Shown here: positions 44,527 to 52,082 of the stretch, in pieces
Layout: every line of letters starts with the position of its first letter
Numbering within the stretch: the first letter of the stretch is position 1
Assembly: GCA_003157015.1 (NCBI GenBank)
Contig: PMIJ01000062.1
Location: 1-52,082 of the forward strand
Reading direction: 5' to 3'
From: Bacteroidales bacterium
GTDB taxonomy: Bacteria; Bacteroidota; Bacteroidia; Bacteroidales; VadinHA17
DNA length: 52,082 nucleotides
Program-made: the position numbers and the translations under genes
Notes under the pieces: model-generated
The model's database searches: none
What the model was told of the DNA's origin: nothing
What the model saw: the letters and a program-made list of their open reading frames with translations, nothing else

Positions 44527-45513
44527 TTATCTTGAACGAATCTCTCTTCTCATAAAAGAGAAATAGGATAATCCAAAACACACCACTGTGGCTGCTATGA
44601 GTCCTGTCAGCTGGGGCCATACCAGCATAATGCTCTGACCCAGAGGCAAGAGGCCGGGAATGGTTCCATGCACCTGTTCCATACTCAAAGGGCCCAGGCT
44701 GCGAACTGATGGCATCAGGAGTGTTGTTGTTGCGTCATTGAAAAGCTGACCAGGCTCAATTCTTAACAAGCTCAGCACGAATCTCTGGTAATCGATAAGT
44801 TGTTGCGGAGACGCAGTTGCCGAAGGTAAATTGGCTTTGGAAATAAGATTTACAATCAAATGATAAAAAACACTGAAAAACAACCATGTTGCAATACATG
44901 CCAATGCAGATGTAGCAGTCTGCCGGAATTGTATTGAAAATAAAATCGATAAATTCAACCAGAATGCCACATACAGGATACTTACTAAGATGAAACAGAC
45001 AATACGCAAAAACTCTTCCTCAGTCGGAGGAATTCCAGTTGTAATAATTCCGAATCCCATGACGAGAAAACCCAGGACGAAAAACATAATGCTAATCAGT
45101 GTCAAGGCTGCCAGAAACTTGGCATTAAGCAAATAATCGCGGTGAATAGGCTGTGCCATTATCCGACTGAGTGTCCCCTTATTCTGCTCTGAATTGATTG
45201 CATCAAATCCCAATGTGATGCCAAGCAAGGGCCCAAGAAAACCTATGAATACTATGAAAGAAGGCAATGTACCGTCTGACAAGGTAAACAAATTCAGGAA
45301 AAGGAATGAGCTGTTAAATCCCTGTGATTCTACCACTTTATTGATGTTTGTAAGGGAAGAGTACAATGAGCCGAAGCATGTGAGGGCTATTATTGTTATT
45401 AAAATAATAAACCGCCAGCTTTTAATGTGATCCGAAATTTCCTTATTAACAATAACCGGAAACGGATGAGTTCTTTCTGCGGTCCTTTCAGATTTTGTCA
45501 TCGATTCTTTCAT
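44527..45513 (-). CDS. ABC-2 type transporter permease
   Basis: This is a 328-residue permease with six predicted TM helices (for example SWRFIILITIIALTCFGSLY, LPSFIVFIGFLGPLLGITLGF, FLAALTLISIMFFVLGFLV, LTGLIAATVVCFGLSYFSF) and the N-terminal cytoplasmic helix typical of ABC-2 families. The segment EQNKGTLSRIMAQPIHR after TM2 (about 138-155) is the coupling element. ATG 45513 is chosen because AAGGAGG lies at perfect spacing upstream; the frame opens at 45561 within the ATPase gene. It overlaps the ATPase gene by 26 bases. It should export a substrate set by its NEW3 partner; the substrate is unknown. Confidence 0.9.
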   Translation of the reverse strand: MKESMTKSERTAERTHPFPVIVNKEISDHIKSWRFIILITIIALTCFGSLYSSLTNINKVVESQGFNSSFLFLNLFTLSDGTLPSFIVFIGFLGPLLGITLGFDAINSEQNKGTLSRIMAQPIHRDYLLNAKFLAALTLISIMFFVLGFLVMGFGIITTGIPPTEEEFLRIVCFILVSILYVAFWLNLSILFSIQFRQTATSALACIATWLFFSVFYHLIVNLISKANLPSATASPQQLIDYQRFVLSLLRIEPGQLFNDATTTLLMPSVRSLGPLSMEQVHGTIPGLLPLGQSIMLVWPQLTGLIAATVVCFGLSYFSFMRREIRSR

Positions 45514-46492
45514 GATTAACGCCTCCTTCAAAATAACGGTTATAAATCTCATCAAGGCCAAATTCTTTCTTGTGCAAGTAACTTAATCCGGCACCTGAAT
45601 TAACAATTAACCTGGCTACTTCCGCAGTCAGGTCACACGAACAGCCAATCTGGAAAGCATTATTGTTTACTGAAACTGAAATAACACCCCCGATTGTTTT
45701 AAGTTCTTCAGCCAGGGTCTCGGCTTTTATAGTGCCATCTGAAGTTTTAAAATCCCCTGAGGAATTCAGAATAATCTCCGCTTCAATAATAAAAGTCTCA
45801 TCAGAAAACAATTTTTTTGATAAAGTTGCAACGTCACCTTCTGCTAGTATTTTACCCTTGACAAACAAACCAACCCTGTCACAAATTTTCTGTACCTGGT
45901 ACAGATGGTGTGAAGAGAGAACTACCGTTAGCCCCTGGTCATTTTTTAGTTTAATAATTAATTCAAGGAATTCCTGCACTCCCAACGGGTCGATACCCAG
46001 TGTCGGTTCATCAAGAATTATTACCTCGGGACTTTTAATAAGTACATCGGCTAAGCCGAGACGCTGACGCATCCCCCGGGAATACTTACCGGCTTTTTTA
46101 TCTCCTTCATCCGATAAGCCTACATTTGCAAGAAGCTCTTTTGCTTTTTGCCGGGCCTGCCCGGATGATAAATTGTTTAACCTGGCCGTGTAAATCAGGT
46201 TTTCGATTCCCGTCAGTTCATCATAGAACCGGACATCTTCGGGGAGATAGCCGACTTTTCTCTTTACTTCAATAGGATTTGTTGTGGAATCAATATCACA
46301 AACTTTTACCTGACCAGAGGTTGGCTCAGTCAACCCCAGCATCATAAGGATCGTGGTTGACTTTCCTGCTCCATTTGGCCCGAGCAGACCAAAAACTTCA
46401 CCTTTCCGGACAGACAGGTTGAGATGATCAACCACGCTGACTGATCCGTACATCTTAGTCAGATCGATAAGGTCAATTATATTCTGGCTCAT
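45488..46492 (-). CDS. ABC transporter ATP-binding protein of the NEW3-linked exporter
   Basis: This is a 334-residue CcmA/NatA-type ATPase. Walker A is GPNGAGKSTT (about 39-48), the signature is KYSRGMRQRLGLADVL (with SRGMRQ where the canonical form is SGGQ, about 135-150), Walker B is VIILDEPTLGID (about 158-169) and the H-loop is VVLSSHHL. The C-terminal 100 residues form an extra domain (EAEIILNSSGDFK...) typical of this group. It begins 3 bases after the NEW3 gene stop, with an AAGGAGGT element formed by the last NEW3 codons. The permease gene overlaps its end. All three genes are one translationally coupled operon. Confidence 0.93.
   Translation of the reverse strand: MSQNIIDLIDLTKMYGSVSVVDHLNLSVRKGEVFGLLGPNGAGKSTTILMMLGLTEPTSGQVKVCDIDSTTNPIEVKRKVGYLPEDVRFYDELTGIENLIYTARLNNLSSGQARQKAKELLANVGLSDEGDKKAGKYSRGMRQRLGLADVLIKSPEVIILDEPTLGIDPLGVQEFLELIIKLKNDQGLTVVLSSHHLYQVQKICDRVGLFVKGKILAEGDVATLSKKLFSDETFIIEAEIILNSSGDFKTSDGTIKAETLAEELKTIGGVISVSVNNNAFQIGCSCDLTAEVARLIVNSGAGLSYLHKKEFGLDEIYNRYFEGGVNHERIDDKI
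45522..45528 (-). promoter_or_regulatory. Strong Shine-Dalgarno of the ABC permease
   Basis: AAGGAGG (minus strand) sits 8 bases before ATG 45513, inside the 3' end of the ATPase gene. It fixes the permease start. Confidence 0.6.
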
Positions 46493-46495
46493 TGC

Positions 46496-47662
46496 TTACC
46501 TCCTTCCGTACCTACGGAACAGATAAACCACACCTCCGAAAACAATTAAGATAATCATTATGCCTGCCCAACCCATAAACAAGGTTGTCCTTACTGATAT
46601 TCTGAACTCAGCCTTTGAAACTACTCCCTGTGAACTGGCTTCAATCCTGGTTATGTAATCCCCGACAATAGCTCTTTTTGCCACTTTAACTATTGCATTG
46701 ACTTGCGCCGATTCACCGGGTTCCAGCCTTTCAACTTTTTTTGGATCGAAAGTGACTTCCCAGTTAGCGGGCGCCGAAGAATTAAACTTAATATCCTTCA
46801 GGTCAGACGATCCGGTATTTCTTACCAGCAGTTGTATCTTTTTCTCTTCACTTTCTGGTATATTGTCGCTCAACAATCCTGTTGGCGTGGTAAGTACCAT
46901 TTCATAAGAACCCGTTATCACTACTTCGAGATCGAGAGATGCAGATGTTGTCGCAGTTATGGCATTGAGATGTACTTTGTAAGTTCCTGCTTTAGTTTCG
47001 CCGGGCGGAACTATCTGAACACTAAGGCTTTTACTATGGTTTGGTTCTACACTTACTGAAGAAATCTGCTTAAAATCGATAGTATAATTGACTATCCAGC
47101 CCTGGGGGGCAGCAGCATTCAACGAATAGATCTGGTTATCGGCAGTAAGATTTTTTATCATTGCCTCAAAGGTAAAGTTCGAAGTTGTGGCTCCCTGCAG
47201 GTTAGATTGCTTTGTTGTAAATTCTGTTTTAAAGGTACCCTGCTCTGAAACTGTAACAGTTAGAGGCAGAGAGTCAAATCCCTTTGCATCAACCTTAAAC
47301 CTGTACCTGCCTTTATTGACTTGCAGAGGAACTTCCAATAACAGGTTAAGAGTCTGTTTTTCTCCCGGAAGAACTGATATCTCGCTGATATTCCAGCCTC
47401 CCGATCTTAAAGTATAATTCCATCCTTGGGGCAGGCCTTCCAATGAAATTTCAACGTTTTGAATTTCACTGCTTTTATTGATAACATCAATGCTATAAGA
47501 AATTGATTCTCCCGGTGGTACAGCTATTTTAGTGTAGGGAGTATATAAGGTCACGCCACTGGCGGCCAGCGCCGGGCGACTCGAGGTGAACAATATTCCG
47601 CATGACAGGAATATAAATAAACTCATTAAGTTTTTACGGAGAGAGAAAAGAGATTTTTTCAT
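46496..47662 (-). CDS. Membrane-anchored NEW3-domain protein
   Basis: This is a 388-residue exported protein with a signal peptide (about 1-34), three beta-sandwich NEW3/NPCBM-associated domains (about 35-135, 140-245, 250-350) and one C-terminal TM helix (about 360-382) with a positive tail (RRYGRR), so it faces the periplasm. Repeated motifs are VPPGESISYSIDVINKSSE, EPNHSKSLSVQIVPPGETKAGTYKV and ERLEPGESAQVNAIVKV, all PGE-type strand starts. Its gene is followed 3 bases later by the ABC ATPase. Such NEW3 proteins recur beside ABC-2 exporters and are thought to act as periplasmic helpers; the role is inferred. No promoter of TAnnTTTG type is seen upstream, but a 19-base palindrome lies at 47731. 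Confidence 0.88.
   Translation of the reverse strand: MKKSLFSLRKNLMSLFIFLSCGILFTSSRPALAASGVTLYTPYTKIAVPPGESISYSIDVINKSSEIQNVEISLEGLPQGWNYTLRSGGWNISEISVLPGEKQTLNLLLEVPLQVNKGRYRFKVDAKGFDSLPLTVTVSEQGTFKTEFTTKQSNLQGATTSNFTFEAMIKNLTADNQIYSLNAAAPQGWIVNYTIDFKQISSVSVEPNHSKSLSVQIVPPGETKAGTYKVHLNAITATTSASLDLEVVITGSYEMVLTTPTGLLSDNIPESEEKKIQLLVRNTGSSDLKDIKFNSSAPANWEVTFDPKKVERLEPGESAQVNAIVKVAKRAIVGDYITRIEASSQGVVSKAEFRISVRTTLFMGWAGIMIILIVFGGVVYLFRRYGRR
46498..46505 (-). promoter_or_regulatory. Strong Shine-Dalgarno of the ABC ATPase
   Basis: AAGGAGGT (minus strand) lies 5 bases before ATG 46492. It is made by the last codons of the NEW3 gene (GGA AGG AGG TAA), coupling the two genes. Confidence 0.6.
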
Positions 47663-47730
47663 GGCAATTAAAATATTTTCTGTTCCGCAGCAATTTTAAA
47701 CAATAATTCAATATTTGAATGTTAAAAATA

Positions 47731-47749
47731 TTTTAAGAAATTCTTAAAA
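47731..47749. promoter_or_regulatory. 19-base palindrome upstream of the NEW3-ABC operon
   Basis: TTTTAAGAA-A-TTCTTAAAA is a perfect palindrome around one base, 69 bases before the NEW3 gene start in the divergent 274-base gap shared with DUF4783. It looks like a dimeric repressor operator; it lacks a loop and U-tract for a terminator. Confidence 0.4.
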
Positions 47750-47885
47750 ACTACCTAAAAAATGCTGATTTTTTCGGCTTCTTAATACCAGCAGGCTGTT
47801 CAAAATACACCGTGTGCCCACAAAGTTTCAAAACCGTATCAGAATGAATTGGCATAATAAGAAGCTATCATAATCAAATAAGTAT

Positions 47886-47893
47886 TAAATTTG
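47886..47893 (+). promoter_or_regulatory. -7 promoter element for DUF4783-nadC-yihY
   Basis: TAAATTTG matches TAnnTTTG and lies 43 bases upstream of the ATG at 47937. A -33 element is not evident. Confidence 0.4.
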
Positions 47894-47936
47894 TGATGCA
47901 TTGACTTTTTTGTCCGCAATATTTAAACTCATTAAT

Positions 47937-48347
47937 ATGAAATCCTCAAATATTATTCCGGTAGTATTAATAGCCATGAGCAGCCTGACAGCCGCGGCTC
48001 AGGATCAGGATCAGGGGAAAATACCGGGAGGAATTGCAATTGCCATAAAAGCAGGCAACGCGGCAGATCTATCGAAGTATATGAACTCTACTATTGAGCT
48101 TCTGTTGCTTGATAAAGAGGATTTCTATAAAAAAAATGTAGCCGAAACAATTCTTAAAGACTTTTTTGCCGAGTATCATGCAAAAGATTTTACCATTCGT
48201 CACCAGGGTGCAAAAAATGATGCTCAATATGCCATTGGCAGCCTTAAGACAGAGAAAGGAGACTTTCGTGTTTATTTCCTTCTCAAGAAAGTTGATCAGG
48301 AATTGCTAATTCATCAGATACGCATAGAATCTGACAATGGAAAATAG
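47937..48347 (+). CDS. DUF4783 secreted protein
   Basis: This is a 136-residue protein with a signal peptide (MKSSNIIPVVLIAMSSLTAAAQ). ATG 47937 is chosen; the frame opens at 47901 but the earlier residues break the signal peptide. The mature part carries the DUF4783 pattern GGIAIAIKAGNAADLSKYMNSTIELLLLDKEDFY and a final LLIHQIRIE strand. The family is typical of Bacteroidota and often lies beside nadC; its function is unknown, and a small NTF2-like fold is likely. The stop overlaps the start of nadC by 11 bases, so translation is coupled. Confidence 0.9.
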   Translation: MKSSNIIPVVLIAMSSLTAAAQDQDQGKIPGGIAIAIKAGNAADLSKYMNSTIELLLLDKEDFYKKNVAETILKDFFAEYHAKDFTIRHQGAKNDAQYAIGSLKTEKGDFRVYFLLKKVDQELLIHQIRIESDNGK

Positions 48348-49179
48348 AATTCTCAGGGAATTCATTTTAAGAACCCTTGCTGAAGATCTGGGAGATGGCG
48401 ATCACTCTTCACTGGCATATTTACCCGGTAGCGCAAAAGGGAAAGCCAGACTTCTCATAAAAGAAAAAGGAATACTTGCAGGAGTTAGGGTAGCAGCCGA
48501 ACTTTTTTCAATAATCGACAATGAAATAACATTTGATCTGATTCTAGATGACGGGGCTTGTGTTGATCCCGGAAATATTGCATTTTATCTTTCAGGAAGT
48601 CAGCAATCAATCCTTAAATCTGAGCGCCTGGTTCTGAACATTATGCAAAGAATGAGCGGAATCGCCACGATCACTCATGAATATACAAGCAAGCTGAAAG
48701 GACTTAAGACCAGAATACTTGATACGCGAAAAACCACTCCCGGTATGCGGTTTCTTGAAAAAGAAGCAGTGAGAATAGGAGGCGGATTAAATCACAGGAT
48801 GGGATTGTACGACATGATCATGCTGAAAGACAATCATATAGATTATGCCGGAGGCATTGAAAATGCGATCAGTAAGACAAGGGAATACCTGAAAAAAAAC
48901 AATCTGAACCTGAGGGTAGAAATAGAAGCGCGATCACTGGAAGATGTCAGAAAAATTCTTTTATATGGTGGAGTGGATCGCATTATGCTCGACAATTTCA
49001 CTATTGAGGATACCCGTAAGGCTGTCATTGAAATCTCCGGCAGACATGAAACAGAGTCCTCAGGTAGAATAGATCTGTCAACAGTCAGAGCTTATGCTGA
49101 ATGCGGAGTTGATTATATTTCTGTTGGTGCTCTTACTCATCATATTAAAAGTATTGATATGAGCCTTAAAGCTATTTAA
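48337..49179 (+). CDS. nadC: Nicotinate-nucleotide pyrophosphorylase (quinolinate phosphoribosyltransferase)
   Basis: This 280-residue enzyme makes nicotinate mononucleotide, CO2 and PPi from quinolinate and PRPP in de novo NAD synthesis. It has RLVLNIMQRMSGIAT (about 97-111), the PRPP/quinolinate site ILDTRKTTPGMRFLEKEAVRIGGGLNHRMGL (about 128-158), MLKDNHI (about 163-169), and later DRIMLDNF and the C-terminal VRAYAECGVDYISVGALTHH. Length is normal. It overlaps DUF4783 by 11 bases and precedes the YihY gene by 3 bases, giving a three-gene operon. No nadA or nadB is in the window. Confidence 0.97.
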   Translation: MENRILREFILRTLAEDLGDGDHSSLAYLPGSAKGKARLLIKEKGILAGVRVAAELFSIIDNEITFDLILDDGACVDPGNIAFYLSGSQQSILKSERLVLNIMQRMSGIATITHEYTSKLKGLKTRILDTRKTTPGMRFLEKEAVRIGGGLNHRMGLYDMIMLKDNHIDYAGGIENAISKTREYLKKNNLNLRVEIEARSLEDVRKILLYGGVDRIMLDNFTIEDTRKAVIEISGRHETESSGRIDLSTVRAYAECGVDYISVGALTHHIKSIDMSLKAI

Positions 49180-49182
49180 TGA

Positions 49183-50139
49183 ATGAACCTGAGGGATGTC
49201 ACAACTTATAATGACAAGGAGAAAATCAGGAAACTGGTTCTCCCGGGCTTCGACGGAGTACCGATAAGTCAGGTTATAACATTCGTAATCAAGGGTTTTC
49301 GCAAAGGAGTGCTTGTCACGAGGGCATCATCAATAGCTTTCAACCTCCTCATGGCATTGCTGCCTGCATCAATTTTTCTGTTTACATTGATTCCGTTTAT
49401 TCCTTTACCCAATTTCCAACAGGAACTGATAAAGCTTTTTGAAAACATTCTTCCTTCCAACGCTTTCAATTTCCTTGACACAATTATTATAGATATAGTT
49501 ACCCATAAGAGCAAAGGGCTGCTGCTTTTTATGTTTATTGCCACCGTTATTTTTTCAACAAATGGAATACATGCAGTTATTCATGCATTTGTGGTTTCAG
49601 CGCATTCCTTTAAAACACGTTCGTGGGTGAATCAGCGAAAGATATCAGTTGTATTGCTTTTGATTATAATTTTTTTGATTTCCACAGCAGGATTTCTTGT
49701 AATATTCGGTAAGGTTTCAGTTAACAGGCTCGTTGTGCTCCACATTGTAAAAAGGCGATTTGTAATTTATTTTCTGATTTTCATGAAGTGGATACTTATT
49801 ATTCTTCTTCTTTTTATGGCAATATCTTTCCTCTATTATTTTGCTCCGGCAAGGAAAACCGGCTTTAAGTTCTTTTCACCGGGGTCCACGCTTGCAACGC
49901 TGCTCTTCATCCTTACATCACTGGGGTTTTCATCATATGTAAATCATTTCGGACAATATAATAAATTATATGGCTCGGCAGGAACACTGATGGTTATTCT
50001 TATATGGCTGTATCTTAATTCTATAGCTATACTGATTGGTTTTGAGCTGAATCTGAGCATTCTGGCTGCAAGGGCAGAAGATGAAGAAAGACTTCATTCA
50101 GTTAGCTGCAATGAAGATACTTCCTTACCAGAGCGCTGA
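49183..50139 (+). CDS. YihY/BrkB family inner membrane protein
   Basis: This is a 318-residue membrane protein with six predicted helices (about 50-75, 105-130, 155-178, 195-220, 230-255, 260-290). The family pattern includes LVTRASSIAFNLLMALLPASIFLFTLIPFIP (about 45-75), LYYFAPARKTGFKFFSPGSTLATLLFILTSLGFSSYV (about 217-253) and YGSAGTLMVILIWLYLNSIAILIGFELN (about 263-290). Function is unsettled; older names (ribonuclease BN, virulence factor BrkB) are not reliable. It starts 3 bases after nadC. Its last 38 bases overlap the 3' end of the convergent glutamine synthetase gene. Confidence 0.93.
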   Translation: MNLRDVTTYNDKEKIRKLVLPGFDGVPISQVITFVIKGFRKGVLVTRASSIAFNLLMALLPASIFLFTLIPFIPLPNFQQELIKLFENILPSNAFNFLDTIIIDIVTHKSKGLLLFMFIATVIFSTNGIHAVIHAFVVSAHSFKTRSWVNQRKISVVLLLIIIFLISTAGFLVIFGKVSVNRLVVLHIVKRRFVIYFLIFMKWILIILLLFMAISFLYYFAPARKTGFKFFSPGSTLATLLFILTSLGFSSYVNHFGQYNKLYGSAGTLMVILIWLYLNSIAILIGFELNLSILAARAEDEERLHSVSCNEDTSLPER

Positions 50140-51610
50140 TCTCTTCGTTTTTATTATACAGCTTTTCACTAAGCCCTTTATCATCAAAAGCTTTCAGCTT
50201 AGAAACGACATTATCAATTACCCCTGACGGAAAAACACCGTCTTTTTCAAAGTAATCTCTCCGGGCTAAAAGGCATTCAGCTGATTCCCAGCATGAAGAT
50301 GGAAGTGCTTCGAGTTTTTTCTTCTTTGATACGCTGTTTTCCTGGAAGATGTTATAATCAACGTAGAGTTCCCCGGCTTTTTCAAGAGCATTTTCCATTT
50401 CCAAACCATGTTCGGCAGCTATAACTAGCCCGGCAAAAAGTTTGTGTATATCGGCCGACCCATCGGGTGATCTCAGCTCCACGGTTTGTTTTGATGGCAT
50501 ATCCCTGAACTCTGTAGCATCTGCAGGATTGGCATCCTTTATCATATTCATTGCGCCGTTCCATCCAAGTGGAACGCGAATAAGGACCGACCGGTTTCTG
50601 TCACCCCAGCATATATTTGTAGGAGCTTCCTGGTGAGGGACAAGTCTCAGATATGAGGTTGGAATAGTATTGCCAAAAGCTGTCAGCGATTTGGAAAGAT
50701 CAAGGATTCCAGCCATCATTTTTTTTGCAACGTCACTCAGCTTCCCGTTCTCAACCATCATATTCACGCCATCCCTTTCCAGCATCATGTGAATATGCAT
50801 TCCCGATCCGGCTTTGCCAAGCGTTATCTTTGGTGCAAAACTGATCTCAACACCATATTCGGAACCAAGGATTCGTATGATCCATTTCGCTATGAGCAGC
50901 TGGTCGACAGCTTCATCTATCTCAACCGGAAGGAATTCAATTTCATGCTGTTCAAAATCTTCTCCTTCCTTTGAAAAACTTCCCACCTCTGAATGTCCGT
51001 ATTTGATTCTGCATCCTGCTTTGGCGCAAAGTTCAAGGGCTTCAATTCTCAGGTTCTCAAATTTAGCAAAGGGTTTTGATTGATGATAGCCTGCCTGATC
51101 CACCAATGGATAAAGATCGTCATGACATGATTTTATATAATATTCCAACTCACCAAATGCCTTAAATTTAAAACCGGTCTTCTTCATAAATCGGGTATAC
51201 GCTTTTCTGAGTATATATTCCGGTGCACTTTCAAATGGTTTCCCATCGTTGTTGTAAAACGAACAGAGAATTTCCAGAGTGGGTATTTCAGTAAACGGAT
51301 TTACAAACGCAGTCCTGTAACGCGGAATTATATAAAGATCACTTGATCCTGATCCTATGAAGGAGAATAGACTAGACCCATCTACTCTTTCTCCTGCTGT
51401 AAGAATAGATTCGAGATGATCCCTGCTGAATGGCACAAAATTCAGTGACCTAAGTCTGCCATCGTCGGCTACATATCTGAAATTCAGCATCGAAATTCCT
51501 TTGGCTTCAATGAACTTTATTATATCATCACGGGTAAAATCCTTTGCCGGTTTTTTAAAAAACTGAACCAGCTCGTTCCTGTTCAGAAGAATATCGTTAT
51601 TCTTAATCAT
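50102..51610 (-). CDS. Glutamine synthetase, type I-like
   Basis: This 502-residue enzyme makes glutamine from glutamate, ammonia and ATP. The N-terminal beta-grasp is at about 20-115. The catalytic domain has a Glu pair in FGELEYY (about 135-141), GHSEVGSFS and EDFEQHEIEF (about 200-222), GSGMHIHMML (about 266-275), TSYLRLVPHQEAPTNICWGDRNRS (about 318-341) and RSPDGSADIHKLF (about 379-391). These are the ATP, Mn and glutamate sites of GSI. The C-terminus (ENSVSKKKKLEALPSSC) lacks the usual adenylylation Tyr loop as far as I can see. Length is a little above GSI. A -7 element lies upstream, and it is probably monocistronic. The 3' end overlaps the yihY-like gene. Confidence 0.93.
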   Translation of the reverse strand: MIKNNDILLNRNELVQFFKKPAKDFTRDDIIKFIEAKGISMLNFRYVADDGRLRSLNFVPFSRDHLESILTAGERVDGSSLFSFIGSGSSDLYIIPRYRTAFVNPFTEIPTLEILCSFYNNDGKPFESAPEYILRKAYTRFMKKTGFKFKAFGELEYYIKSCHDDLYPLVDQAGYHQSKPFAKFENLRIEALELCAKAGCRIKYGHSEVGSFSKEGEDFEQHEIEFLPVEIDEAVDQLLIAKWIIRILGSEYGVEISFAPKITLGKAGSGMHIHMMLERDGVNMMVENGKLSDVAKKMMAGILDLSKSLTAFGNTIPTSYLRLVPHQEAPTNICWGDRNRSVLIRVPLGWNGAMNMIKDANPADATEFRDMPSKQTVELRSPDGSADIHKLFAGLVIAAEHGLEMENALEKAGELYVDYNIFQENSVSKKKKLEALPSSCWESAECLLARRDYFEKDGVFPSGVIDNVVSKLKAFDDKGLSEKLYNKNEEISALVRKYLHCS

Positions 51611-51670
51611 CTGCTGTAAAAAATTAGTTTAGGCGTCAAAAATAACCAATAAACTTTATCTGAATTATGA

Positions 51671-51678
51671 CAAATATA
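51671..51678 (-). promoter_or_regulatory. -7 promoter element upstream of glutamine synthetase
   Basis: TATATTTG on the minus strand is an exact TAnnTTTG match, 60 bases upstream of the start at 51610. No clear -33 motif accompanies it. Confidence 0.45.
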
Positions 51679-51825
51679 GGCATTTCATAACATACCTGCG
51701 CCTGTCCCTTAAACGGGACTTTCTCCAAAAGGCTTTTTTAAGGTGTAAGGTTCAACAAGGAGTGCTGAAAAAGTAGCTAATTTTCTGGTTTCCCCTTTGA
51801 GCTACTTTGTGTAAAACTTCGTGAT

Positions 51826-51862
51826 CCTTTGTGGTTCAATGTTTTAGCTCTTACCACAAAGG
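51826..51862. repeat. Palindromic intergenic repeat, family 1
   Basis: CCTTTGTGGT (51826-51835) and ACCACAAAGG (51853-51862) pair perfectly around 17 bases. They share TTTGTGG / CCACAAAGG and the flanking CTTCGTG with the element at 8511-8572. They lie 216 bases upstream of the glutamine synthetase start. Confidence 0.6.
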
Positions 51863-51930
51863 GACACTAAGGATATCACTAAGGTACTCTAAGTACTTTT
51901 TCAACAGCACATGAAGGACGAATCAGAATG

Positions 51931-51958
51931 AAAAAAAAGCTGCCTCAACTGAGACAGC
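51931..51958 (-). terminator. Terminator facing left, for a gene beyond the right edge
   Basis: Read on the minus strand, GCTGTCTC-AGTT-GAGGCAGC is an 8-bp stem (one G-U) followed by eight T. A minus-strand gene would have to enter from outside the window, since no coding frame is seen between here and the edge. Confidence 0.6.
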
Positions 51959-52082
51959 CCCTTTAACTAACTAACCAACAATCCAAATGAAAAAGAAAAT
52001 CAAAACTGTATACAGAACGGGATTAAGCTACCCCCGGTAATCATTATATATTTAATTACATTAGTGTCCACTTAATATTTTA

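Larger units (their letters stand above)
51611..52082. other. Non-coding right end with repeats, promoter and terminator
   Basis: This stretch of 472 bases holds the glutamine synthetase -7 element (51671-51678), a family-1 palindrome (51826-51862), a terminator-like hairpin (51931-51958) and a short plus-strand ORF of 17 codons (51987-52040, MKKKIKTVYRTGLSYPR) preceded by the leader-like CTAACTAACCAACAATCC. The last is too short to call a gene. Confidence 0.6.

Overview
The window is about 52 kb of AT-rich chromosomal DNA from a member of the Bacteroidota, most likely in or near Bacteroidales/Marinilabiliales. Supporting signs are a single-chain SecDF, a PorP/SprF-family protein beside a giant adhesin with a gliding-motility (type IX secretion) C-terminal domain, a reg_prop/Y_Y_Y propeller regulator, a Bacteroidota-style LolD/MacB/HlyD/TolC set, and several upstream elements matching the Bacteroidota -7 promoter consensus TAnnTTTG. 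No rRNA, tRNA, CRISPR array, transposase or prophage was seen. Most of the window is core chromosome with a few accessory modules.

Layout. 1-1.3 kb: the cut-off start of a secreted beta-helix type protein (minus), a zinc-ribbon protein and a small secreted protein. 1.35-8.4 kb (minus): a GH2 glycosidase, a polysaccharide-deacetylase-like protein and MutS. 8.7-11.8 kb: a saccharopine dehydrogenase family protein, TrmN6 and a TIGR02757 protein. 11.9-14.8 kb (minus): a stress module of two universal stress proteins and polyphosphate kinase 2, then a HEAT-repeat protein. 15.0-19.4 kb (minus): an export block of a LolD-like ATPase, a TatA with a long 11-residue-repeat tail, and SecDF. 19.8-24.3 kb (minus): an adaptor/permease/TolC efflux operon with no ATPase gene, but with an unannotated 52-codon ORF directly and in frame after the adaptor stop. 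24.5-29.6 kb: a GlmM/phosphomannomutase-type enzyme diverging from rluB-like, era, der and a lipoprotein.

29.6-40.0 kb (minus) is the most distinctive region: five tightly spaced genes encoding a 1241-residue repeat adhesin, a PorP/SprF protein, a PD40-PKD protein, an unrecognised secreted protein and a propeller-SpoIIE phosphatase sensor. They look like one surface-assembly-plus-signalling operon. 40.2-44.4 kb (minus): a very large multi-membrane histidine kinase co-transcribed with rlmH. 44.5-47.7 kb (minus): a NEW3-domain membrane protein with an ABC-2 exporter, whose two downstream genes carry unusually strong Shine-Dalgarno sequences. 47.9-50.1 kb (plus): DUF4783, nadC and a YihY/BrkB protein, ending in a tail-to-tail overlap with a glutamine synthetase (minus). 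The right end is non-coding, with repeats and a terminator.

Several intergenic gaps hold palindromic elements that look like dispersed repeats, at about 8.5, 10.0, 19.6, 40.16 and 51.8 kb. The 8.5 and 51.8 kb elements share core sequence. All functional calls rest on motifs and family resemblance read by eye; no database search was run.
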